A stretch of 64,000 nt of DNA from an uncultured Collinsella sp. (GTDB taxonomy: Bacteria > Actinomycetota > Coriobacteriia > Coriobacteriales > Coriobacteriaceae): positions 1-64,000 of the forward strand of contig CABVAC010000005.1 in assembly GCA_902496275.1 (NCBI GenBank), in the 5' to 3' direction. Below are positions 28,479-35,972 of the stretch, piece by piece. How positions within the stretch are numbered: the first letter of the stretch is position 1; each line of letters starts with the position of its first letter. The notes under the pieces are model-generated. The model did not search any database. It was not told the DNA's origin and was given only the letters and a program-made list of their open reading frames with translations. The position numbers were made by a program, and so were the translations under genes.

Positions 28479-31127
28479 CTAGCAGACGGCGTAGTCCTGG
28501 GGCTCGCGGCCGTAGTAGGCGTCCAGGTAGAGCTCCTTGATCTCGCTCATGAGCGGGTAGCGCGGGTTAGCGCCGGTGCACTGGTCGTTGAATGCCTGCT
28601 CGGTCATCTCGTCGAGGGTGTCGAGGAAGTACTGCTCGTCAACACCGTAGTCGGCGATGGTCTTCTTGACACCGATGAAGTCCTTGAGCTCCTCGAGCTT
28701 CGTGATGAAGTTCTCGAAGACCTCCTTGTCGTCCTTGCCCTCGATGCCGCAGTACTTGGCCATCTCGGCGTAGTTGTGCAGCGCGTTGGGGTAAGGATAC
28801 TGGGAGAAGGTACCCATCTTGACGGGAGCCTCGGCGGCGTTGTAGCGCATGACGCGGGTCAGGATGACGGCGTTAGCGATGCCGTGGGGCAGGTGATGGA
28901 AAGCGCCGAGCTTGTGAGCCATGGAGTGGTTGAGGCCCAGGAAGGCGTTGGCGAAGGCCATACCGGCCATGCAGGAGGCGTTGTGCATCTCCTCGCGGGC
29001 GTGCGGGTCCTTGGCGCCGTTCGTGAAGCTGGAGGGCAGGTTCTCAAAGACGAGCTTGGCAGCGCGCTCGGAGAGGCCCTTGGTGTAGTCGGAAGCCATG
29101 ATGGAGACGTAGGACTCGATGGCGTGGGTCATGACGTCGATGCCGGAGGCAGCGGTCAGGCCGCGCGGGGCGGTCATGCAGTTGTCGGCGTCGACGATAG
29201 CCATGTTGGGGAGCAGCGCGTAGTCGGCGAGCGGCCACTTGATGCCGGTCTCCTTGTCGGTGATGATGGCGAACGGCGTGCACTCGGAGCCGGTACCCGA
29301 GGAGGTCGGGACGGCGACGAAGTAGGCCTTCTTGCCCATCTCGGGGAAGGTGAAGATACGCTTGCGGATGTCCATGAAGTCCATGGCCATGTCCTCAAAC
29401 TTGCACTCGGGGTGCTCGTACATCATCCACATGATCTTGCCGGCGTCCATAGCGGAGCCACCGCCGACGGCGATGATGACGTCCGGCTCAAAGAGAGCCA
29501 TCTGCTTGGCGCCGCGACGTGCGCACTGCAGCGACGGATCGGGCTCGACGTCGTAGAAGCAGTCGTGGGCGATGCCCATCTCGTCGAGCTTGGCCTCGAT
29601 GGCGCGGGTGTTGCCATTCTTGAAGAGGAACTGGTCGGTAACGATGAAGGCGCGCTTCTTGCCCATGACGTTGCCCAGCTCGTCGAGGGCGACGGGCGTG
29701 GAACCCTTCTTGAAGTAGACCTTCTCGGGAGCGCGGAACCACAGCATGTTCTCACGGCGCTCGGCCACAGTCTTAACGTTGATCAAGTGCTTCACCCCAA
29801 CGTTCTCGGAGACGGAGTTGCCGCCCCAGGAGCCGCAGCCCAGGGTCAGAGACGGCTTCATGCCAAAGTTGTACAGGTCACCGATGCCGCCGTGCGAGGA
29901 CGGGGTGTTGATGACGATACGGCAGGCCTTCATGACGTGCTCGAACAGGCTGATCTTCTCGGCCTGGGCGGGGTGCACGTACAGAGAGGCGGTGTGGCCC
30001 GGGCCACCGGCGAGCACCAGGTGCTCGGCCTTGTCGACGGCCTCCTGGAAGTCCTTGGCGTGGTACATGGCCAGGACCGGGGAGAGCTTCTCGTGGGAGA
30101 ACTCCTCCTTGGCGGGGTCGGTTGAGGTGACCTCGGCGATCAGGATCTTGGTCTTGGCGGGAACCTCGATGCCGGCGAGCTCGGCGATCTTGGCAGCGGC
30201 CATGCCGGGGATGCGGTGATCGAGAGCGCCGTTCTTGAACATGGCGGCACGCAGGGCCTCCATCTCGGCACCCTGCTTGACGAAGTAGCAGCCGCGCTTC
30301 TGGAACTCGGCCTTAACCTGGTCATAGATGCTGTCGATGACAGTCACGGACTGCTCGGAAGCGCAGATCATGCCGTTGTCGAAGGTCTTGGAGTGGATGA
30401 TGGAGTTGACGGCGAGCAGCACGTCGGCGGTGTCGTCGATGACGACCGGGGTGTTACCGGCGCCAACGCCCAGGGCGGGCTTGCCCGAGGAGTAAGCGGC
30501 CTTGACCATGCCCGGGCCACCGGTGGCGAGGATGATGTCGACGTCGCGCATGACCATGTTGGTCAGCTCGATGGAGGGGACATCGACCCAGCCGATGATG
30601 CCCTCGGGGGCACCAGCCTTGACGGCGGCGTCAAGCACGAGCTTGGCGGCGGCGATGGTGCACTTGGCGGCAGCCGGGTGCGGGGAGATGATGATGGCGT
30701 TGCGGGTCTTCAGGCTGATCAGCGTCTTGAAGATTGCGGTGGAGGTGGGGTTGGTCGTCGGGATGACGGCGCCCACGATGCCGATGGGCTCGGCGATCTT
30801 GGTGATGCCGTAAGCCTCGTCGCGCTCCAGGACACCACAGGTCTTGGTGTTCTTGTAAGCGTTGTAGATGTACTCTGCGGCGTAGTGGTTCTTGATGACC
30901 TTGTCCTCAAGAACGCCGCGGCCGGTCTCCTCGATGGCCATTTTCGCCAACGGGATACGAGCCTTGTTGGCGGCCATGGCGGCCTCATAGAAGATCTTGT
31001 CGACCTGCTCCTGCGTGTACGTAGCAAAAAGCGCCTGGGCCTCTCGCATCTGAGCGAGCTTAGCCTCAAGCGCCTCTACGTTGTCCACAATTGCGGGAGT
31101 AGTGTTTTCCGGTGACTTTTTCACCAT
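28479..31127 (-). CDS. adhE: Bifunctional aldehyde/alcohol dehydrogenase AdhE
   Basis: AdhE reduces acetyl-CoA to acetaldehyde and then ethanol, reoxidising NADH during fermentation, and forms spirosomes. The 882-aa product has an N-terminal CoA-acylating aldehyde dehydrogenase (GVGAGNTP; catalytic Cys in GMICASEQS). A linker leads to a C-terminal iron-dependent alcohol dehydrogenase with GGGSAMDAGK, GIDVMTHAIES and MAHKLGAFHHLPHG (iron-binding His). AAGGAGACACAA precedes the ATG. Upstream lie an extended -10 (31168-31176) and a 12-bp palindrome that may be an operator. Confidence 0.98.
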   Translation of the reverse strand: MVKKSPENTTPAIVDNVEALEAKLAQMREAQALFATYTQEQVDKIFYEAAMAANKARIPLAKMAIEETGRGVLEDKVIKNHYAAEYIYNAYKNTKTCGVLERDEAYGITKIAEPIGIVGAVIPTTNPTSTAIFKTLISLKTRNAIIISPHPAAAKCTIAAAKLVLDAAVKAGAPEGIIGWVDVPSIELTNMVMRDVDIILATGGPGMVKAAYSSGKPALGVGAGNTPVVIDDTADVLLAVNSIIHSKTFDNGMICASEQSVTVIDSIYDQVKAEFQKRGCYFVKQGAEMEALRAAMFKNGALDHRIPGMAAAKIAELAGIEVPAKTKILIAEVTSTDPAKEEFSHEKLSPVLAMYHAKDFQEAVDKAEHLVLAGGPGHTASLYVHPAQAEKISLFEHVMKACRIVINTPSSHGGIGDLYNFGMKPSLTLGCGSWGGNSVSENVGVKHLINVKTVAERRENMLWFRAPEKVYFKKGSTPVALDELGNVMGKKRAFIVTDQFLFKNGNTRAIEAKLDEMGIAHDCFYDVEPDPSLQCARRGAKQMALFEPDVIIAVGGGSAMDAGKIMWMMYEHPECKFEDMAMDFMDIRKRIFTFPEMGKKAYFVAVPTSSGTGSECTPFAIITDKETGIKWPLADYALLPNMAIVDADNCMTAPRGLTAASGIDVMTHAIESYVSIMASDYTKGLSERAAKLVFENLPSSFTNGAKDPHAREEMHNASCMAGMAFANAFLGLNHSMAHKLGAFHHLPHGIANAVILTRVMRYNAAEAPVKMGTFSQYPYPNALHNYAEMAKYCGIEGKDDKEVFENFITKLEELKDFIGVKKTIADYGVDEQYFLDTLDEMTEQAFNDQCTGANPRYPLMSEIKELYLDAYYGREPQDYAVC

Positions 31128-31167
31128 TTGTGTCTCCTTGCGATCGGAGATTTACCCTACAAGATGC

Positions 31168-31176
31168 ATGATAGCA
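31168..31176 (-). promoter_or_regulatory. Extended -10 of adhE
   Basis: On the minus strand this is TGC-TATCAT, giving a predicted start near 31161 and a leader of about 34 nt. The -35 is poor, which suits an extended -10 or an activator-dependent promoter. Confidence 0.45.
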
Positions 31177-31219
31177 AGAAATAATTCGGTGAACGGTCAG
31201 ATTCCTCTAAAAGGCACAC

Positions 31220-31249
31220 TAAAACGCTTCAATAAAATGAAGCGTTTTA
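31220..31249. promoter_or_regulatory. 12-bp perfect palindrome, candidate adhE operator
   Basis: TAAAACGCTTCA (31220-31231) and TGAAGCGTTTTA (31238-31249) are exact inverted copies separated by ATAAAA. The centre lies about 73 nt upstream of the predicted adhE start. It does not match the Rex consensus that I know. Confidence 0.5.
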
Positions 31250-31279
31250 ACAAAAACTATCTGCCTGCTGCATCGCCCC

Positions 31280-31526
31280 GCTCATTGGGGACAGACTCTC
31301 ATGAGTATTTCAATGGGAAAACGGGACATCTGTTTGATAATCGCTATTCGCGGGTCGTGGTTGAGTCGGACACACAGGCGGTGCAGCTACTCGATTACAT
31401 CCATTTCAATCCCGTGTAAGGTGCGTCCGACTCGCTCGAGGCGTACCGTTAGTTACAAGGCATACCAGCTGCGCTATGATCCCTTTGACATCTGCAAACC
31501 CTCATATAAGTCTGTCCCCAATGAGC
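31280..31526. mobile_element. Decayed mobile element with 18-bp terminal inverted repeats
   Basis: The 18-bp sequence GCTCATTGGGGACAGACT at 31280-31297 recurs as its exact reverse complement at 31509-31526. The enclosed 247 nt hold a transposase fragment. CAATGAGC is then repeated directly at 31519 and 31530. The tract is AT-rich compared with its surroundings. It is most likely the remains of a REP-associated (IS200-like) transposase unit. Confidence 0.6.
31292..31500 (+). pseudogene. Fragment of a REP-associated IS200-like transposase
   Basis: The frame through 31299-31419 reads YFNGKTGHLFDNRYSR and then LLDYIHFNPV before a stop. This matches the conserved G-x-L-F-x-x-R-[FY] and Y-I-H-x-N-P-V blocks of Y1 REP-associated transposases. 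The family's next block (SSYKAY) appears as VSYKAYQLRYD in another frame around 31445-31480, so there is a frameshift. The catalytic N-terminal half is missing, so it is non-functional. Confidence 0.6.
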
Positions 31527-31539
31527 GCCCAATGAGCAC

Positions 31540-31571
31540 AAAAAAGCGCCCTCCGTAGGGGAGGACGCCTT
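31540..31571 (-). terminator. Terminator of rpmB
   Basis: On the minus strand GGCGTCCTCC, a 5-nt loop and GGAGGGCGC are followed by TTTTTT, 70 nt past the rpmB stop. Confidence 0.85.
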
Positions 31572-31640
31572 TGGTAAGTTCTATATGAACGCGAGGTCTT
31601 TGACCCGGAGAGTCCGAGGTACTTGTTGGTAAGACCTTAT

Positions 31641-31829
31641 TTAGGAGCGCGCAACCTTGCCAGACTTGAGGCAGGTGGAGCAAACGTTCATCTTGCGACG
31701 GTGACCATCGACGACAACGTAGACGCGCTGGATGTTGGGGCGGAACTTACGGTTGGTGACGCGGTGAGAGTGGCTGATGGAGCGACCGGCAACGGGGTGC
31801 TTACCGCAAACTTCGCAAACTTTGGACAT
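31641..31829 (-). CDS. rpmB: 50S ribosomal protein L28, zinc-binding form
   Basis: L28 is a small large-subunit protein. The 62-aa product begins SKVCEVCGKHPVAG and contains SHRVTNRKFRPNIQRV, then CSTCLKSGKV. The two C-x-x-C pairs make this the zinc-ribbon (C+) paralogue type. AAGGAGGGTCAGTT precedes the ATG at 31829; the upstream in-frame ATG at 31877 is unsupported. It is monocistronic, between its terminator and the pyr leader region. Confidence 0.96.
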   Translation of the reverse strand: MSKVCEVCGKHPVAGRSISHSHRVTNRKFRPNIQRVYVVVDGHRRKMNVCSTCLKSGKVARS

Positions 31830-32120
31830 AACTGACCCTCCTTGGGCGACAAACGAACATGTCGCGTTAACAAACAAGCCTGAACTATAGCACAGAAGTC
31901 GCTCCCTGTGCGCAATCTACACAGAGATATTCCTCTTTTGGCGATAGTGCCCACGCCACGGCCCTGGACGTAGATCCGATTTGCGTGCAGCAGAGGGGAT
32001 TATGCCAGCTCGTGCGTGCGTTTTCAAGCTCGTCCCACAAATATATATAGGTTTATGGAGCATTGGGCTCCGTTTACGGATTGCTCTGTATTTATGCTCG
32101 CAATTAAGCTCGAGGTTGGC

Positions 32121-32126
32121 TACACT
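32121..32126 (+). promoter_or_regulatory. Probable -10 box of the pyr operon
   Basis: TACACT preceded by GGC lies about 160 nt before pyrR, predicting a start near 32133, just upstream of the attenuator. The -35 is weak. The preceding 240 nt (from 31880) show no gene. Confidence 0.4.
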
Positions 32127-32144
32127 ATCCTTTGACCATTAAAG

Positions 32145-32242
32145 GGGTACGAGATACCCACATGGAATTACATAGCTGCCATGCGAGCAGCCTTTCCTGT
32201 GGGTGTCTGGTCCGCTTTAAGCGGTCGGGCATCTATTTTTTT
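32145..32242 (+). promoter_or_regulatory. Candidate pyrimidine attenuator (three alternative hairpins)
   Basis: Hairpin A: GGGTA (32145-32149) with TACCC (32155-32159), loop CGAGA. Antiterminator: GATACCCACA (32153-32162) pairs with TGTGGGTGTC (32198-32207) over ten bases with one G-U, and two more GC pairs follow past a bulge. Terminator: an imperfect stem 32202-32215 / 32221-32233 followed by seven T. Each element overlaps the next, so they are mutually exclusive. This is the classic logic of PyrR-controlled attenuation. The loop of A contains the G-N-G-A element I recall from the Bacillus PyrR-binding loop. Confidence 0.6.
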
Positions 32243-32269
32243 GACTGTGTCAGCAGTCAAGACATGTGA
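32162..32269 (+). CDS. Possible 35-codon pyr leader peptide
   Basis: An ATG at 32162 opens a frame through the terminator hairpin (the U-run reads Tyr-Phe-Phe) and ends at TGA 32267-32269, just before the pyrR Shine-Dalgarno. The layout resembles the enterobacterial pyrBI leader. There is no well-spaced Shine-Dalgarno; AAAGG lies before hairpin A. It may be chance. Confidence 0.2.
   Translation: MELHSCHASSLSCGCLVRFKRSGIYFFDCVSSQDM
32241..32260 (+). promoter_or_regulatory. Hairpin directly before the pyrR ribosome-binding site
   Basis: TTGACTG pairs with CAGTCAA across a 6-nt loop, overlapping the end of the U-run and ending 9 nt before GGAAGGAG. It may modulate translation or stabilise the read-through transcript. 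Confidence 0.4.
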
Positions 32270-32281
32270 GGAAGGAGATCG

Positions 32282-32866
32282 ATGGGCACGACTTCCCCCA
32301 AGGCGGTCATCATGGACGAGACCGCCGTCAATCGAGCGATGACCCGCATCGCGCACGAGATTCTCGAGCGCAACGAGGGCTGTGAAGACCTCGCTCTGGT
32401 CGGCATCGTCACGCGCGGCGACCTTCTGGCAAAGAAGCTCGCCGAGGCGATCAAGGAGATCGAGGGTGTCGACGTTCCGCTCGGCAGCCTGGACATCAGC
32501 TTCTATCGCGATGACTATGCGACCAATTTCGCTCCCGCGATCCATGCTACCAACATTCCCTTCAGCGTCGACGGCAAGCGCGTCGTGCTGGTGGACGACA
32601 TCCTGTACACGGGTCGCACCATCCGCGCCGCTCTGGACGCCGTTATGGACCTGGGTCGTCCGAGCCGAGTCGAGCTGGCAGTTCTCGTTGACCGCGGTCA
32701 CCGCGAGCTCCCTATCTCGCCGGACTTTGTCGGCAAGAACGTTCCCTCGTCGCACGAGGAGAACGTGCACCTATATATGAAGGAAGTCGACGGCCGTACC
32801 GCTGTCGAGATCAACGACGTCGCGCCGGGTTCCCACGTGGGCTCCGCGCCGCTGGGAGGTGAGTAG
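32282..32866 (+). CDS. pyrR: Bifunctional pyr operon regulator / uracil phosphoribosyltransferase
   Basis: PyrR binds pyr mRNA in the presence of UMP or UTP and reduces expression of the pyrimidine genes; it also has uracil phosphoribosyltransferase activity. The 194-aa product shows ALVGIVTRGDLLAKKLA and the PRPP-binding loop VVLVDDILYTGRTIRAALDA, then VDRGHRELPI. GGAAGGAG lies 4 nt before ATG 32282. As first gene behind an attenuator-like leader it probably regulates its own operon. Confidence 0.96.
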   Translation: MGTTSPKAVIMDETAVNRAMTRIAHEILERNEGCEDLALVGIVTRGDLLAKKLAEAIKEIEGVDVPLGSLDISFYRDDYATNFAPAIHATNIPFSVDGKRVVLVDDILYTGRTIRAALDAVMDLGRPSRVELAVLVDRGHRELPISPDFVGKNVPSSHEENVHLYMKEVDGRTAVEINDVAPGSHVGSAPLGGE

Positions 32867-32870
32867 TACC

Positions 32871-33815
32871 GTGGCGTTTAATCATAAGCACCTGATCGAC
32901 ATTACCGAGTACTCCGAAGAGGACATCAAGCTCATCCTCGAGACCGCCAAGGCGTTCTCCGAGGTCAACGAGCGTGCCATCAAGAAGGTCCCCACGCTCA
33001 AGGGCAAGACCATCGTCAACATGTTCAACGAGCCCTCGACGCGTACCCGCAGCTCCTTCGAGCTCGCCGAGAAGCGTCTTTCGGCCGACAGCCTCAATTT
33101 CGGCGGCTCCTCGACCTCCACGGTCAAGGGCGAGAGCCTCGTCGATACCGTCCAGACCCTCAACGCCTACAAGATTGACTGCATTGTCGTGCGCGACAAG
33201 CATGCCGGTGCTCCCTACATCGTCACGCAGAATTCGCCCGCGAGCGTCATCTGCGCCGGTGATGGTAAGCACAACCACCCCACGCAGGCTCTGCTCGACC
33301 TGTACACCATCTGGGAGCACAAGGGTGACTTCCACGGTCTGAAGGTCGCCGTCGTCGGCGACATCTCCCACTCCCGCGTTTGCGGCTCGCTGATCCCCGC
33401 GTTGAAGATCATGGGCTGCGAGACCTACGCCGTCGCCCCCGGCACGCTGCTGCCGCCGGCGCCCGAGGTTCTGGGCTGCGACCACGTGACGAGCGACCTC
33501 GATTCCGTCCTGCCCGAGCTGGACGTCGTCTACATGCTGCGCGTACAGCAGGAGCGCCTCGAGGGTGCCCCGTTCCCGACCATTCGCGAGTACCACAAGC
33601 TCTTCGGCCTGACCAAGGACCGTGAGAAGCTCATGAAGCCCGACGCGATCATTTGCCACCCGGGCCCCATCAACCGCGGCGTCGAGTTCGACTCCTATAT
33701 GGCCGACCACCCGCAACGCTCCGTCATCCTGGAGCAGGTCTACGCCGGTATCTGCGTGCGTATGGCTATCCTGTATCTGCTGCTTGGAGGTGCCGATAAT
33801 GGCCTTGCTTCTTAA
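32871..33815 (+). CDS. pyrB: Aspartate carbamoyltransferase catalytic subunit
   Basis: ATCase condenses carbamoyl phosphate with aspartate. The 314-aa product has the carbamoyl-phosphate site PSTRTRSSFELA, GDGKHNHPTQALLDLYT and CHPGPINRG near the C-terminus. GTG 32871 is chosen because GGGAGG (32853-32858) is then 12 nt upstream. GTG 32859 would overlap the pyrR end and abut the Shine-Dalgarno. No pyrI regulatory subunit is present, as in Gram-positives. It overlaps pyrC by 17 nt. Confidence 0.97.
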   Translation: MAFNHKHLIDITEYSEEDIKLILETAKAFSEVNERAIKKVPTLKGKTIVNMFNEPSTRTRSSFELAEKRLSADSLNFGGSSTSTVKGESLVDTVQTLNAYKIDCIVVRDKHAGAPYIVTQNSPASVICAGDGKHNHPTQALLDLYTIWEHKGDFHGLKVAVVGDISHSRVCGSLIPALKIMGCETYAVAPGTLLPPAPEVLGCDHVTSDLDSVLPELDVVYMLRVQQERLEGAPFPTIREYHKLFGLTKDREKLMKPDAIICHPGPINRGVEFDSYMADHPQRSVILEQVYAGICVRMAILYLLLGGADNGLAS

Positions 33816-35088
33816 GAATGCCCACGTCGTCGACCCGTCCGTCGAGCTTGACGGTGTCGTTGACGTCCTGATCGACGGCGACAAGATCGCCGAGGTCGGC
33901 GAGAACCTCGCCGCCGAGGGAGCCGAGGTCCGCGACCTTTCCGGTAAGTACCTCGTCCCTGGCCTGGTGGACATGCACGTCCACCTGCGCGAGCCCGGCT
34001 ACGAGGTCAAAGAGGACATCGAGAGCGGCACCCGCGCAGCTGCCAAGGGCGGCTTCACCGGCGTGTGCGCCATGCCCAACACCGACCCCGTTACCGATAA
34101 CGGTACCGTCGTTGAGTTCGTCAAGTCCCGCGCTGCCGAGGTCGGCCACTGCCGCGTCTATCCTTCTGGCGCCATGACCCGCGGTCTCAAGGGCGAGGCC
34201 ATGTCCGAGATGGGCGATATGGTCGCCCACGGCGCCGTCGCCTTCACCGACGACGGTCGCGGCGTGCAGGGTGCAGGCATGCTCCGTCGCTGCATGGACT
34301 ACGGCAAGATGTTCGGCAAGGTCTTTATGAGCCATTGCCAGGACGAGGACCTGGTCGGTCACGGCCAGATCAACGAGGGCAAGGTCTCTACCCGTCTGGC
34401 CCTCGAGGGCTGGCCGGCGGCAGGCGAGGAGCTGCAGATTGCTCGCGATATCGAGATCGCCAAGCTGACCGGTGCCAAGCTGCACATCCAGCACATCTCC
34501 ACCGCCCATGGCCTGGAACTTGTGCGTGCCGGTAAGGCAGCTGGCGTGCAGGTTACCTGCGAGGCCACCCCGCACCACATGTTCCTGACCGAGAACGACC
34601 TGGACGAGACCTACAACACCTCGCTCAAGGTCAATCCGCCGCTGCGTACCGATGAGGATGCCGAGGCCATCCGTCAGGGCGTCATCGACGGCACCGTCGA
34701 CGTTATCGTCACCGATCACGCTCCTCACACCCCGTGGGAGAAGGCCCGTGAGTTCGAGCTTGCGCCCTTTGGTATGATCGGCCTCGAGACCTCGCTGTCG
34801 CTCGTACTCACCGAGCTGGTCAACACGGGCAAGATGAGCATGGGCCGCATGGTCGAGCTCATGGCCATCAAGCCGCGTGAGATCCTGGGTCTCGACCAGG
34901 TTCAGGTCAAGGCGGGCTCCGTTGCCGACCTGACCGTGTTCGACGCGTCCGCCACCTGGACGGTTGGCGAGGACGGTTACGAGTCGCGCGCCGAGAACTC
35001 CGGTTTTGCCGGCCGCACGCTCACCGGTCGTGCCACCGATGTGTTTGTCGGCGGTAAGCAGACGCTTGCCGACGGCTGCATCTGCTAG
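33799..35088 (+). CDS. pyrC: Dihydroorotase
   Basis: Dihydroorotase closes the pyrimidine ring. The 429-aa product is the long (type I) form: metal site DMHVHLREPG, carboxylysine region, HIQHISTAHGLE, CEATPHHMFLT and TDHAPHTPWEK. ATG 33799 lies 8 nt after GGAGG; the extension to 33784 is not needed. It overlaps the end of pyrB, so the two are translationally coupled. Confidence 0.97.
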   Translation: MALLLKNAHVVDPSVELDGVVDVLIDGDKIAEVGENLAAEGAEVRDLSGKYLVPGLVDMHVHLREPGYEVKEDIESGTRAAAKGGFTGVCAMPNTDPVTDNGTVVEFVKSRAAEVGHCRVYPSGAMTRGLKGEAMSEMGDMVAHGAVAFTDDGRGVQGAGMLRRCMDYGKMFGKVFMSHCQDEDLVGHGQINEGKVSTRLALEGWPAAGEELQIARDIEIAKLTGAKLHIQHISTAHGLELVRAGKAAGVQVTCEATPHHMFLTENDLDETYNTSLKVNPPLRTDEDAEAIRQGVIDGTVDVIVTDHAPHTPWEKAREFELAPFGMIGLETSLSLVLTELVNTGKMSMGRMVELMAIKPREILGLDQVQVKAGSVADLTVFDASATWTVGEDGYESRAENSGFAGRTLTGRATDVFVGGKQTLADGCIC

Positions 35089-35108
35089 CATAGCCTTATC
35101 GCTTTTGT

Positions 35109-35133
35109 GCGCGGCGCCCTTGCGGTGCCGCGC
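35109..35133 (+). terminator. Hairpin between pyrC and pyrK
   Basis: GCGCGGC (35109-35115) pairs with GCCGCGC (35127-35133), followed by TTTCTGTT. The poor U-run suggests partial termination or mRNA processing within the operon. Confidence 0.45.
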
Positions 35134-35180
35134 TTTCTGTTCGTTTGGACCATGCAACCGCATGGGGGATTGGAGCGTCT

Positions 35181-35972
35181 ATGCCCACACCTTCCACTGC
35201 ACGCATGCACGACTTCGAGGTCGTCTCGAACCGGGAGATTGCCGACGGCATCTTCTCGCTCGTCATCTCGGCCCCCAAGCTTGCAAGTGCGCTCAAGCCC
35301 GGTCAGTTTGTGAACATCGCCGTACCCGGCGATGCGTCCTCGCTGCTTCGCGTGCCCCTGAGCTACTACCGCGCCGACGCCGAGGCTGGCACCGTCGAGC
35401 TGTGGTACGCCGTCGTGGGCGACGATACCCGTCGTTTGTCCCAGATGGGCCCTGGCTCCACCTCTAACCTGCTGGGCCCCGGTGGCCGTGGCTGGATGGT
35501 ACCCGAGGGCACCAGGAAGGCCCTGCTCGTCGCCGGTGGCATCGGTGTTCCGCCCGTGCTGTGCCTTGCCGACAAGCTTGCCGAGCAGGGTGTAGCCGTC
35601 GACGTGTGCCTGGGCTTTGGCACCGCGTCCAAGGCCGTGGGCGTCGATGAGTTCCGCGCGCTGTGCGATACGGTTAACGTGTGCACCGATGATGGCACGC
35701 TGGGCACGCACGGTTTTTGCACCGACCCGGCAGCCGAGCTGCTCGGCGAGGGCGGCTACGACTATGTGGCCAGCTGCGGCCCCGCCGTCATGATGAAGAA
35801 GGTCGCCGCCGCTGCCGCCGAGGCCGGCGCGTACTGCGAGGTGTCGCTCGAGCGCATGATGAGCTGCGGCTTTGGCGCCTGCAACACCTGCAATGTCGAG
35901 ACGGTCGACGGTATGAAGGGCGCCTGCATGTGCGGCCCCGTGTTCGATGCTTCCAAGGTGGTGGTCTTCTAG
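35181..35972 (+). CDS. pyrK: Dihydroorotate dehydrogenase B electron-transfer subunit
   Basis: PyrK carries FAD and a 2Fe-2S cluster and passes electrons from dihydroorotate oxidation to NAD. The 263-aa product has the ferredoxin-reductase-like FAD and NAD domains (LVAGGIGVPPVLCLA). The C-terminal cluster ligands are in MSCGFGACNTC plus GACMCGPVF. ATG 35181 has GGAG 5 nt upstream; TTG 35145 would add 12 residues. The pair with type 1B PyrD is typical of Gram-positive anaerobes. Confidence 0.95.
   Translation: MPTPSTARMHDFEVVSNREIADGIFSLVISAPKLASALKPGQFVNIAVPGDASSLLRVPLSYYRADAEAGTVELWYAVVGDDTRRLSQMGPGSTSNLLGPGGRGWMVPEGTRKALLVAGGIGVPPVLCLADKLAEQGVAVDVCLGFGTASKAVGVDEFRALCDTVNVCTDDGTLGTHGFCTDPAAELLGEGGYDYVASCGPAVMMKKVAAAAAEAGAYCEVSLERMMSCGFGACNTCNVETVDGMKGACMCGPVFDASKVVVF

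Noticed and set aside
28776..30125. 449-residue plus-strand frame opposite adhE
   Set aside because: Antisense shadow of adhE with no family match.
31130..31279. Rex (redox) operator upstream of adhE
   Set aside because: No TTGTGAA-N-TTCACAA-like palindrome found; the palindrome present has a different core.
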